DNA of 9,108 nucleotides from Megamonas sp. UBA1792 (lineage in GTDB: Bacteria > Bacillota_C > Negativicutes > Selenomonadales > Selenomonadaceae). A program made the position numbers and the translations under genes. Location: positions 1 through 9,108 of the forward strand of contig DCFY01000142.1 of NCBI GenBank assembly GCA_002315155.1, in the 5' to 3' direction. The notes under the pieces were generated by a model that was given only the letters and a program-made list of their open reading frames with translations, was not told where the DNA came from and searched no databases. Shown here in pieces: positions 1-5,305 of this stretch. Position 1 is the stretch's first letter. Each line of letters opens with the position of its first letter.

Positions 1-59
1 TTGCTAAATCGTTAGTGTGAGTAATCGCAGCGAGAGTTCGAATCTCTCTCACTCCGCCA
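1..59 (+). tRNA. tRNA-Ser (anticodon GCU), 5' end cut off by the window
   Basis: This is the 3' part of a class II tRNA that decodes the serine codons AGC and AGU. The window opens inside the anticodon loop, which reads TTGCTAA with anticodon GCT at 3-5. A long variable arm follows, with stem TGTG (16-19) pairing CGCA (26-29), as expected for serine tRNAs. The T arm is GAGAG (32-36), loop TTCGAAT, CTCTC (44-48). The 3' acceptor strand is TCACTCC (49-55), then discriminator G56 and an encoded CCA (57-59). The D arm and 5' acceptor strand lie upstream of the window. Confidence 0.93.
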
Positions 60-76
60 TTTTTCGTTTATATATT

Positions 77-108
77 AGACTTTGGAATTGTTTCCAAGGT
101 CTTTTTTT
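77..108 (+). terminator. intrinsic terminator after tRNA-Ser
   Basis: An 11-bp stem (AGACTTTGGAA at 77-87 with TTCCAAGGTCT at 92-102, one G-U pair) has a 4-nt TTGT loop and runs into seven T residues (102-108). It lies 18 nt past the tRNA CCA end, so it probably ends the tRNA transcript. Confidence 0.88.
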
Positions 109-144
109 GTTCGTAGGTAAAAAATTTGAAGGGATAGATGGTTT

Positions 145-687
145 ATGAAAAAAGATTGTATTGTATTTAAAACAGAGATGAATTTACAGGATTATCGCAG
201 TTTTTATCATATGGTGTCAAGGAATTCGCGTATAATAATTGGTTGTTTACTAGGAATATTATTGCTTATTGATATTCTTTTGGGGTATGGTCTAAAGTTA
301 TTGGTATTGTTTATTGTTTATTATTTTTTTACGGAATGGCAGATAAAAAGAGAGTTTGATCAAAGAGGAAACAAGGAAGAGTGTTATCGACTTACAGATG
401 ATGGCATAGAAAATGTACCTGCGAACGGCCTAGCAGTTTTTATAAAGTGGGAAGATGTCTATAAAGTAAGGCAGAATGAGAAATATATTATTGTCATGAA
501 GAATAAAACATCGGGAGTTCTTTTTAAAAGGAAAGAGATGGGCATTGAACTTTGTAAAAAAGTAGAAGCTTTTATGCAAAACAAGTTGGATGAAAAAGTA
601 TTTGATGCGATAAACAAAATAAAGGTTGCAGCAGGTATTGGAGTTCTTCTTTTTATTTCATGTTTAATAATTTTTCTGATGCAATAA
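145..687 (+). CDS. small membrane protein with YcxB-like domain
   Basis: A 180-residue protein of unknown function. Two hydrophobic segments lie near the N-terminus (about 29-46 and 48-63). A soluble stretch follows (about 64-158), then a third hydrophobic segment at the C-terminus (about 161-178). The soluble part (about 82-143) has the pattern of YcxB-like domains: YRLTDDGIE, then a conserved-looking KWEDVYKV (101-108), YIIVM, and FKRKEM near the end. The family usually has two N-terminal membrane segments and a cytosolic PH-like domain, so the extra C-terminal segment is somewhat unusual. The ATG at 145 has a GAAGGGA-like ribosome site about 10 nt upstream. The gene is clearly more AT-rich than its neighbours and sits directly downstream of a tRNA gene, so acquisition is possible but not shown. 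I see no clear promoter. Family assignment is by pattern only. Confidence 0.72.
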   Translation: MKKDCIVFKTEMNLQDYRSFYHMVSRNSRIIIGCLLGILLLIDILLGYGLKLLVLFIVYYFFTEWQIKREFDQRGNKEECYRLTDDGIENVPANGLAVFIKWEDVYKVRQNEKYIIVMKNKTSGVLFKRKEMGIELCKKVEAFMQNKLDEKVFDAINKIKVAAGIGVLLFISCLIIFLMQ

Positions 688-699
688 AAATTTTAGAAT

Positions 700-729
700 G
701 GGCGATGCTGCTTTTATTGCGCATTGCCC
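700..729 (+). terminator. hairpin after the YcxB-like gene, terminator-like but without a U tract
   Basis: GGGCGATGC (700-708) pairs with GCATTGCCC (721-729) through nine base pairs, one of them G-U. A bulged T and two more pairs extend it around a TTTTATT loop. It begins 13 nt after the stop codon, where a terminator would be expected. It is followed by AGAGTTG rather than a T run, so it may instead be a 3'-end stabilising hairpin. Confidence 0.4.
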
Positions 730-785
730 AGAGTTGAATATGAATCTTGTACGCGGTCACTGCTGCAGATGGGAAATTTAGAGGT

Positions 786-850
786 GTAACCAGGTAAAAA
801 CAGCGATAATCATATAGCGCGGATAAAAATAGACGGATGAATCTGGTTAT
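786..850 (+). repeat. long-range inverted repeat, possible structured RNA
   Basis: GTAACCAGGT (786-795) can pair with ATCTGGTTAT (841-850) in ten base pairs, two of them G-U, enclosing 45 nt. Inside, GCG (803-805) can pair weakly with CGC (818-820). The form recalls the closing helix of a structured RNA, but the interior matches no riboswitch consensus I know, including the purine type. Confidence 0.3.
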
Positions 851-898
851 TTGCAATAGAATAATTTTTCGTTTTACATATAAATTTGTTTCGTTTTG

Positions 899-907
899 TG
901 GTAAAAT
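899..907 (+). promoter_or_regulatory. extended -10 promoter element upstream of the AzgA-type permease
   Basis: The sequence TG-G-TAAAAT (899-907) is an extended -10 box. No good -35 lies at 16-18 nt spacing (the best, TATAAA at 879-884, is poor), which extended -10 promoters can tolerate. The start point would be near 914. The same nine bases occur at 3244 and 3454. Confidence 0.45.
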
Positions 908-934
908 AGCAAAATAGGATACATAAGGCAAAGT

Positions 935-968
935 AGCCTGTAACTGAATAGAAGTTATAGGCTTTTTT
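935..968 (+). terminator. strong intrinsic terminator just upstream of the permease gene; possible attenuator
   Basis: AGCCTGTAACT (935-945) pairs with AGTTATAGGCT (953-963) in 11 base pairs, one of them G-U. The loop is GAATAGA and the T run is 963-968. It ends 46 nt before the permease start and about 20 nt after the likely start point of the promoter at 899-907. A small competing hairpin, AGGC (926-929) with GCCT (936-939), would use the base of its 5' arm. It is either an attenuator of the permease mRNA or the end of a short separate RNA. Confidence 0.85.
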
Positions 969-973
969 GTGCG

Positions 974-979
974 TATACT
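974..979 (+). promoter_or_regulatory. possible -10 box downstream of the terminator
   Basis: TATACT (974-979) matches the -10 consensus in five of six positions and would give a leader of about 30 nt for the gene at 1015. No recognisable -35 lies at the right spacing, because that place is taken by the terminator stem. If real, it would let the permease be transcribed independently of the terminator. Confidence 0.25.
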
Positions 980-1014
980 GTAATTAATGGTATTTACTTA
1001 GGAGGAACAAAAAG

Positions 1015-2313
1015 TTGAACGTGAAAGAATGGTTTAAGTTTGATGAAAGAAAGACTGATTTATCAACAGAAATAGTAGCAGGTATGACAACGTTCGTGAC
1101 GATGGCATATATTCTTGTTGTAAATCCGGCTGTGCTGAGCAAGACAGGTATGGATTTCAATGGTGTATTTGTAGCAACGATCCTGGCAAGTGTCATTGGT
1201 ACACTTATCATGGGAATTTTTGCGAATTATCCAATAGCGATTGCTCCGGGAATGGGGATGAATGCTTATTTTGCTTTTGCAGTAGTTATTGCTATGGGTA
1301 TTGCCTGGCAGCAGGCACTGGGGGCGGTGTTCATAGCCTCGGTTATTTTTATGGTTTTATCGCTTACACAATTTCGTAAGGCATTGATTGATGCGATTCC
1401 AATAAGTTTAAAGCAGGGGATTACAGCAGGTATCGGGCTCTTTATTACGTTTATTGGTTTGCAGAATGCAAAGCTGGTTGTTGCATCACCAGCGACTGTC
1501 GTAACGATGGGAAATCTTGAAGATCCAGTAACGTTCTTGTCGGTTATTGGTTTGGTTATTACAGCAGTTCTTATGGTAAATCGTGTAAAGGGTGCAATTT
1601 TTCTTGGCATGATTATTACAGCTGTCATTGCATTTTTCCAAGGCGCGATTGTTTTGCCGGAAAGCTTTTTTGCAGTGCCAACGGGACTGGATAAAACCTT
1701 TATGCAAATGGACGTGCCAGGGGCGAGCAGTCTTATTGCAATCATATTTACCTTTCTTATTGTTACACTTTTTGATACAACGGGGACAATGCTTGGTATA
1801 GGTGCTCAGGCAGGTCTCATTAAAAATGGTCAGTTTCCTAATATTCGCGGAGCACTGATGGCAGATGCTACAGCGAGTACGATTGGGGCTATGCTGGGGA
1901 CAAGTCCGACTTCCTCTTATGTAGAGTCGGGTGCTGGTGTTGCAGCAGGTGGTCGTACGGGATTTACCTCGGTTGTTGTTGCAATTTTATTTTTGCTTAT
2001 GCTTTTTTGTGCACCGATTGCCCAAATGCTTGCAGCGATTCCGGCAGTTACGTCACCAGCACTTATTATTGTAGGTTTTCTCATGATGAATGGTCTTCAT
2101 CTTATTGATTGGACAAATATGGAAGAAGCATTTCCGGCATTTCTTACAATTATTATGATGCCTTTGTGCTACAGTATTACGGCTGGCGTTGGTATTGGTT
2201 TTATTATATATACATTTTTAAAACTTTTTCAGGGGAAAGTAAGAGAAATCCATCCTATGATGTATATCTTTACTGTTCTTTTTATTATACAGCTTGTTTT
2301 TATGGGACATTAA
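1015..2313 (+). CDS. NCS2-family purine permease, AzgA type (hypoxanthine/guanine/adenine)
   Basis: A 432-residue integral membrane protein, the usual length for the AzgA branch of the nucleobase-cation symporters (PbuG and PbuO of B. subtilis; GhxP and AdeP of E. coli). These import hypoxanthine, guanine or adenine with protons for purine salvage. Family marks are the N-terminal EIVAGMTTFVTMAYILVVNP (19-38), APGMGMNAYFAF (77-88), FDTTGT (253-258) and TSPTSSYVESGAG (296-308). Hydrophobic segments run through most of the length. The start is TTG at 1015, placed 9 nt after AGGAGG (1000-1005); an in-frame GTG at 1021 is worse spaced. A strong terminator stands just upstream, suggesting attenuation, but no purine riboswitch is seen. 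The glucosaminidase starts 59 nt downstream with no clear terminator between. Which purine is carried cannot be told from the sequence. Confidence 0.93.
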   Translation: MNVKEWFKFDERKTDLSTEIVAGMTTFVTMAYILVVNPAVLSKTGMDFNGVFVATILASVIGTLIMGIFANYPIAIAPGMGMNAYFAFAVVIAMGIAWQQALGAVFIASVIFMVLSLTQFRKALIDAIPISLKQGITAGIGLFITFIGLQNAKLVVASPATVVTMGNLEDPVTFLSVIGLVITAVLMVNRVKGAIFLGMIITAVIAFFQGAIVLPESFFAVPTGLDKTFMQMDVPGASSLIAIIFTFLIVTLFDTTGTMLGIGAQAGLIKNGQFPNIRGALMADATASTIGAMLGTSPTSSYVESGAGVAAGGRTGFTSVVVAILFLLMLFCAPIAQMLAAIPAVTSPALIIVGFLMMNGLHLIDWTNMEEAFPAFLTIIMMPLCYSITAGVGIGFIIYTFLKLFQGKVREIHPMMYIFTVLFIIQLVFMGH

Positions 2314-2355
2314 CAGCCTGTTTCCAAAGTCATTTCTATGGAATATATTTGTTTT

Positions 2356-2361
2356 AAGGAG
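2356..2361 (+). promoter_or_regulatory. ribosome binding site that fixes the glucosaminidase start
   Basis: AAGGAG (2356-2361) overlaps the in-frame GTG at 2361, which therefore cannot be the start codon. The ATG at 2373 lies 11 nt downstream and opens directly into a signal peptide. Confidence 0.75.
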
Positions 2362-2372
2362 TGATTTCATTT

Positions 2373-3128
2373 ATGCGTATATACAGGAAGACTTTAGTAA
2401 TGGTAGTTTTTATGGGAATGCTTATGGCTTTACCAGTCGAGGGAGCTGTACAGCTTGAACGTCATCATGATCCAATGGTGAAGACAAAGATTATTGTGAA
2501 TGAAGCTGATACGTTATTCAATCATAGTGATGGGCAAAAAAGCTTTAAGGAGCGCATCCGTGCTATTTTGAATATGCCAGTTGCACAACCAGCACCCGCT
2601 GTTGTTGTTGATAATTCTGAGCCAAATGCAATCATGGGACGACCGGTTGCAACACCGGAGCAGTGCGTAAAGTATTTGCTCAGTGTGAATCCTCGCCCCA
2701 ACCTTACGGTTCCAGCACAGGAGCTTGTTACATATTATTATCAAGAAGGTACACGTGAAGGTGTGCGTCCAGATGTCGCTTTTGCGCAGGCACTCAAAGA
2801 AACAGGCTTTTTTCGTTATGGTGGAACGGTAACACCGGACCAGAATAACTATTGCGGTCTGGGTACGACGAGCACAGAAGTCAAAGGAGCGTACTTTTCA
2901 TCGTCACAGATGGGTGTACGGGCACATATACAGCACTTGCTGGCTTATGCAACGACACGCCGTCCCCAAGCCCCTGTTGTAGACCCGCGTTATGATCTTG
3001 TCCGCTCGGTTTATAATGACTCAACGATCGGAACATGGGAAGGACTGAATGGCCGCTGGGCTGTTCCGGGCTATACATATGGGCAAAGTATATTGCAGAT
3101 TTTTGATAACATTTTACGGGAAAAATAG
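2373..3128 (+). CDS. exported glucosaminidase-domain protein (peptidoglycan hydrolase)
   Basis: A 251-residue exported protein predicted to cut the glycan strands of peptidoglycan as an endo-beta-N-acetylglucosaminidase (GH73-like, related to LytD and FlgJ domains). Residues 1-25 form a signal peptide: a basic MRIYRK, a hydrophobic core, and likely cleavage after VEGA. A linker with a Pro/Ala/Val-rich part spans about 30-92. The catalytic domain fills about 95-250. Its marks are DVAFAQALKETGFFRYGG (134-151), with Glu143 as candidate catalytic acid, then NNYCGLG (158-164) and GVRAHIQHLLAYA (181-193). No LysM, SH3 or other wall-binding repeats are visible. An in-frame GTG at 2361 would add four residues but overlaps the ribosome site. 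The gene follows the purine permease by 59 nt and may be read from the same promoter. The exact bond cleaved is inferred from the family. Confidence 0.85.
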   Translation: MRIYRKTLVMVVFMGMLMALPVEGAVQLERHHDPMVKTKIIVNEADTLFNHSDGQKSFKERIRAILNMPVAQPAPAVVVDNSEPNAIMGRPVATPEQCVKYLLSVNPRPNLTVPAQELVTYYYQEGTREGVRPDVAFAQALKETGFFRYGGTVTPDQNNYCGLGTTSTEVKGAYFSSSQMGVRAHIQHLLAYATTRRPQAPVVDPRYDLVRSVYNDSTIGTWEGLNGRWAVPGYTYGQSILQIFDNILREK

Positions 3129-3138
3129 GGTATGAAGC

Positions 3139-3183
3139 ACCTTCATCGGCAAATGTGCAGGCATTTGTTGATGAAGGTATTTT
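3139..3183 (+). terminator. 17-bp hairpin after the glucosaminidase gene, terminator-like
   Basis: ACCTTCATCGGCAAATG (3139-3155) pairs with CATTTGTTGATGAAGGT (3162-3178) over 17 positions, two of them G-U, around a TGCAGG loop. It begins 10 nt after the stop codon. The tail is only ATTTT, so termination may be partial. The stem is long enough to protect the mRNA 3' end as well. Confidence 0.55.
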
Positions 3184-3243
3184 GCCTAAAAGTTGTTAGC
3201 GGCTTTATCAAAATAGTTATGAGATCAAAGCTATTCAGGTATA

Positions 3244-3252
3244 TGGTAAAAT
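3244..3252 (+). promoter_or_regulatory. second copy of the extended -10 sequence TGGTAAAAT
   Basis: The nine bases match the extended -10 boxes at 899 and 3454, and the surrounding 12-mer ATATGGTAAAAT (3241-3252) is identical to 3451-3462. No -35 is visible at proper spacing, and the bases also fall in the possible coding remnant. Promoter function is uncertain. Confidence 0.22.
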
Positions 3253-3320
3253 CCTTTAAATGCAGATTATCTTGTACTCCAAGCAGATGTTGGGGGAACT
3301 ATAGTGGATTTTTAATAATA

Positions 3321-3364
3321 AATAAACGAAGGCACATTATTTATTGAGTGCTTTATTGTTTATT
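3321..3364. terminator. AT-rich hairpin, possible weak terminator
   Basis: AATAAACGAAGGCAC (3321-3335) pairs with GTGCTTTATTGTTTATT (3348-3364). The pairing comprises seven bp at the base, a short middle part with a two-nt bulge and G-U pairs, and GCAC/GTGC at the top. The loop is 12 nt. No long T run follows on either strand, so it would be a weak terminator at best. Confidence 0.35.
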
Positions 3365-3365
3365 T

Positions 3366-3394
3366 ATGCAAAAAACAGTCGATATTTTTTGCAT
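3366..3394. repeat. perfect 10-bp inverted repeat
   Basis: ATGCAAAAAA (3366-3375) and TTTTTTGCAT (3385-3394) are perfect complements around CAGTCGATA. The arms contain their own A and T runs, so on either strand this could act as a compact terminator. It directly adjoins the hairpin at 3321-3364. A protein-binding site is another possibility. Confidence 0.45.
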
Positions 3395-3433
3395 CTTTTG
3401 TATAAGACGAGTTAAAGATCGTGTAATGTACGG

Positions 3434-3462
3434 TAGACGCAGTGTGGAGAATATGGTAAAAT
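3434..3462 (+). promoter_or_regulatory. promoter of the ABC-F gene
   Basis: A TAGACG -35 (3434-3439, four of six consensus bases) is followed by a 17-nt spacer and a TAAAAT -10 (3457-3462) with an extended TG (3454-3455). The start point would be near 3469, giving a leader of about 70 nt. This is the best-formed promoter in the window. Confidence 0.6.
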
Positions 3463-3488
3463 AAAATTATATGTGATTTGTAAACTAT

Positions 3489-3508
3489 TCCGGGGAGATA
3501 TCTCCGGA
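3489..3508 (+). repeat. palindrome in the ABC-F leader
   Basis: GGAGATATCTCC (3494-3505) is a perfect 12-base palindrome inside the predicted leader. In RNA, TCCGG (3489-3493) can pair with CCGGA (3504-3508) and AG with CT inside it, with two bulged G. It could be an operator-like site or a small leader hairpin ending 12 nt before the ribosome site; there is no evidence for either role. Confidence 0.35.
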
Positions 3509-3540
3509 TAAATTTGTTATAAGGATGAGGAACACAATTT

Positions 3541-5160
3541 ATGATTAGTACAAGCGGTGTAACACTGCAGTTTGGTAAAAGAGTTTTATTTAAGGATGTA
3601 AACATCAAGTTTACGCCGGGAAATTGTTATGGTGTTATCGGAGCAAATGGTGCGGGGAAGTCTACTTTTCTGCGTCTGCTTTCCGGTGAGATCGAGACGA
3701 CGAATGGCAGTATCGATATCTCGCCGGGCGAGCGTCTTGCTGTTTTGAAGCAGAACCATTACGAGTTCGATGCGTACGAAGTGCTGAAAACGGTTATTAT
3801 GGGACATAAGCGCCTTGTTGAGATCATGGATGAAAAGGATGAACTTTATGCAAAACCAGATTTTTCTGATGCGGATGGGATGCGTGTATCGGAACTGGAA
3901 TGTGAGTTTGCTGAGCTTGATGGCTGGGATGCAGAGCCGGAAGCGGCACGTCTGCTGAATGGTCTTGGAATTCCGGAAGCACAGCATTCCATGAAGATGG
4001 CAGATCTTACAGGGAATGAAAAGGTACGTGTACTTTTGGCACAGGCTCTTTTTGGCAATCCGGATATCCTGCTTCTTGATGAACCAACAAACCATCTCGA
4101 TATCAATTCGATTAACTGGCTGGAAAATTTCCTGGCTGATTTTGAAAATACAGTTATTGTTGTATCACATGATCGTCATTTTTTAAATCAGGTTTGTACT
4201 CATATTGCGGATGTCGATTTTGGCAGTATTCGTCTTTATGTTGGCAACTACGATTTCTGGCTTAAGTCAAGTCAGCTCGCATTGCAGTTGTCGCAGGACG
4301 CAAACAAGAAAAAGGAAGAAAAAATGAAGGATCTTCAGGCATTTATACAACGCTTCAGTGCGAATGCTTCGAAGTCGAAGCAGGCAACATCGCGTAAGAA
4401 GATGCTTGAAAAGATTACGCTTGATGATATCCGTCCATCCTCGCGCCGCTATCCGTATATTGCGTTTAAGCCGGAGCGTGAAGCGGGCGATCAGCTGCTT
4501 ACGGTTGAAGGTATTTCCAAGACAATTGATGGTGAAAAGGTATTGAACAATGTAAGTTTCACCCTCAAAAAAGGTGATAAGGTTGCACTTGTTGGACCGA
4601 ATAGTCTTGGCAAGACGGTACTCTTCAAGATTCTTATAGGTGAGATGGAGCCGGATGAGGGTTCTTTTAAGTGGGGAATTACAACAACGCAGGCTTATTT
4701 GCCAAAGGACAACGCGAAATTCTTTGATGATGTAAAGCTGAGTCTTCTTGACTGGCTGCGTCAGTTCTCAAAAGATCAGGATGAATCGTTTGTTCGTGGA
4801 TTCCTTGGACGTATGCTTTTCTCTGGTGAAGAAAGTCTGAAAGAAGCAGGGGTTCTCTCCGGTGGAGAAAAGGTCCGCTGCATGCTTTCACGCATGATGC
4901 TCAGTGGTGCAAATGTGCTTATGCTTGATGAACCAACGAATCATCTGGATCTTGAGTCGATCACATCGCTAAACGATGGTCTTATCGCTTTCAAGGGAAC
5001 GATGCTTTTCGTATCACATGACCATGAATTTATTCAGACGATAGCAGATCGAATTATTGATATTACACCGGATGGTGTTGTTGACCGTGTGACCTCCTAT
5101 GATGAGTTCCTTTCTAATGAAACGGTCAAGCAGCAGCTGGCGGAGAAATATAAAAAATAA
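3541..5160 (+). CDS. ykpA: ABC-F family ATPase, YkpA/YbiT type
   Basis: A 539-residue soluble protein with two ABC ATPase domains and no membrane segments. ABC-F proteins bind the ribosomal E site and modulate translation or relieve stalling; the role of the YkpA/YbiT branch is less well known. Domain 1 has Walker A GANGAGKS (34-41), a signature reading LTGNE (156-160), Walker B ILLLDE (176-181), EPTNHLD and switch His210. A charged helical linker spans about 245-310 (KKKEEKMKDLQ, then SANASKSKQATSRKK). Domain 2 has Walker A GPNSLGKT (352-359), signature LSGGE (439-443), Walker B VLMLDE (459-464) and switch His493. The sequence matches B. subtilis YkpA, as I remember it, nearly end to end. 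ATG 3541 has GAGG (3527-3530) 10 nt upstream. The gene stands alone between its own promoter and a strong terminator. It does not look like the antibiotic-resistance ABC-F groups. Confidence 0.93.
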   Translation: MISTSGVTLQFGKRVLFKDVNIKFTPGNCYGVIGANGAGKSTFLRLLSGEIETTNGSIDISPGERLAVLKQNHYEFDAYEVLKTVIMGHKRLVEIMDEKDELYAKPDFSDADGMRVSELECEFAELDGWDAEPEAARLLNGLGIPEAQHSMKMADLTGNEKVRVLLAQALFGNPDILLLDEPTNHLDINSINWLENFLADFENTVIVVSHDRHFLNQVCTHIADVDFGSIRLYVGNYDFWLKSSQLALQLSQDANKKKEEKMKDLQAFIQRFSANASKSKQATSRKKMLEKITLDDIRPSSRRYPYIAFKPEREAGDQLLTVEGISKTIDGEKVLNNVSFTLKKGDKVALVGPNSLGKTVLFKILIGEMEPDEGSFKWGITTTQAYLPKDNAKFFDDVKLSLLDWLRQFSKDQDESFVRGFLGRMLFSGEESLKEAGVLSGGEKVRCMLSRMMLSGANVLMLDEPTNHLDLESITSLNDGLIAFKGTMLFVSHDHEFIQTIADRIIDITPDGVVDRVTSYDEFLSNETVKQQLAEKYKK

Positions 5161-5179
5161 GCTGCAGATAGCAGACTGG

Positions 5180-5222
5180 ACAGGGAATTTCGCATAAAAA
5201 AGCGATATTTCCTGTTTTTTTT
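5180..5222 (+). terminator. strong intrinsic terminator of the ABC-F gene
   Basis: ACAGGGAATTTCGC (5180-5193) pairs with GCGATATTTCCTGT (5202-5215), 13 of 14 positions with one G-U. The loop is eight nt, mostly A, and eight T residues follow (5215-5222). Confidence 0.92.
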
Positions 5223-5232
5223 GTGTGACAAC

Positions 5233-5261
5233 TTGTATACCGGAAAGTTTTGTTTTATTAT
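5233..5261 (+). promoter_or_regulatory. promoter of the ubiB-aroH-permease-ridA unit
   Basis: TTGTAT (5233-5238) and TATTAT (5256-5261, five of six bases) are separated by 17 nt. The start point would be near 5268, immediately after the ABC-F terminator. This puts the ATG at 5267 at or before the transcript start and supports initiation at 5306. Confidence 0.55.
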
Positions 5262-5292
5262 AGAATATGTATGTGAAATTTTTGCAAGAAAT

Positions 5293-5296
5293 GGAG
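5293..5296 (+). promoter_or_regulatory. ribosome binding site that fixes the UbiB-like start
   Basis: GGAG (5293-5296) lies 9 nt before ATG 5306. The in-frame ATG at 5267 has no ribosome site ahead of it. Confidence 0.65.
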
Positions 5297-5305
5297 ATTA
5301 CTCAT

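Larger units (their letters stand above)
688..1014. other. 327-nt intergenic region without a supported gene
   Basis: No reading frame here is convincing. The 24-codon frame starting at the ATG at 698 lacks a ribosome site, and the minus-strand frame covering 653-931 runs through a terminator and promoter-like sequence. The region does hold a hairpin (700-729), a long-range inverted repeat (786-850), an extended -10 box (899-907), a strong terminator (935-968) and a second possible -10 (974-979), each listed separately. Confidence 0.7.
3119..3315 (+). pseudogene. possible degraded coding remnant after the glucosaminidase
   Basis: Read in the frame of 3119, this gives GKIGYEAPSSANVQAFVDEG, then ILPKSC and a TAG at 3197-3199. 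It resumes as RLYQNSYEIKAIQVYGKIL up to a TAA at 3257. Shifting to the frame of 3259 continues as NADYLVLQADVGGTIVDF, ending in TAA at 3313-3315. The composition is protein-like across the stop and the shift, as expected of a decayed gene. One extra A in the A5 run at 3121-3125 would also join it to the glucosaminidase frame. Against this, 3139-3178 is a near-perfect hairpin and could itself explain the first part. I do not recognise the family. Confidence 0.3.

Noticed and set aside
800..860. Possible purine riboswitch: TCATATAGCGCGGATA at 810-825 resembles the start of the xpt-type aptamer.
   Set aside because: The conserved TTTCTACC joining segment, the second hairpin and the closing pairing strand are all missing.
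653..931. A 92-codon minus-strand frame over the intergenic region.
   Set aside because: It overlaps the end of the YcxB-like gene, hairpin arms and the promoter-like box, and the translation shows no domain pattern.
1266..1745. A 159-codon frame on the minus strand.
   Set aside because: It lies wholly inside the permease gene opposite strong coding sequence, with no family pattern. The same holds for the other minus-strand frames under the long genes.
2327..2345. TTCCA/TGGAA inverted repeat between the permease and glucosaminidase genes.
   Set aside because: It has five base pairs around a 12-nt loop with an interrupted T stretch after it; not convincing as a terminator.
3132..3347. A 71-codon + strand frame starting at ATG 3132.
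   Set aside because: No ribosome site, and a composition rich in Cys, Arg and Lys with no domain pattern. The other frames in this stretch look more protein-like, and hairpins cover much of it.
3525..3548. Seven-codon upstream frame (MRNTIYD) overlapping the ABC-F start.
   Set aside because: Its ATG lies inside the ribosome site of the ABC-F gene and has no properly spaced site of its own.
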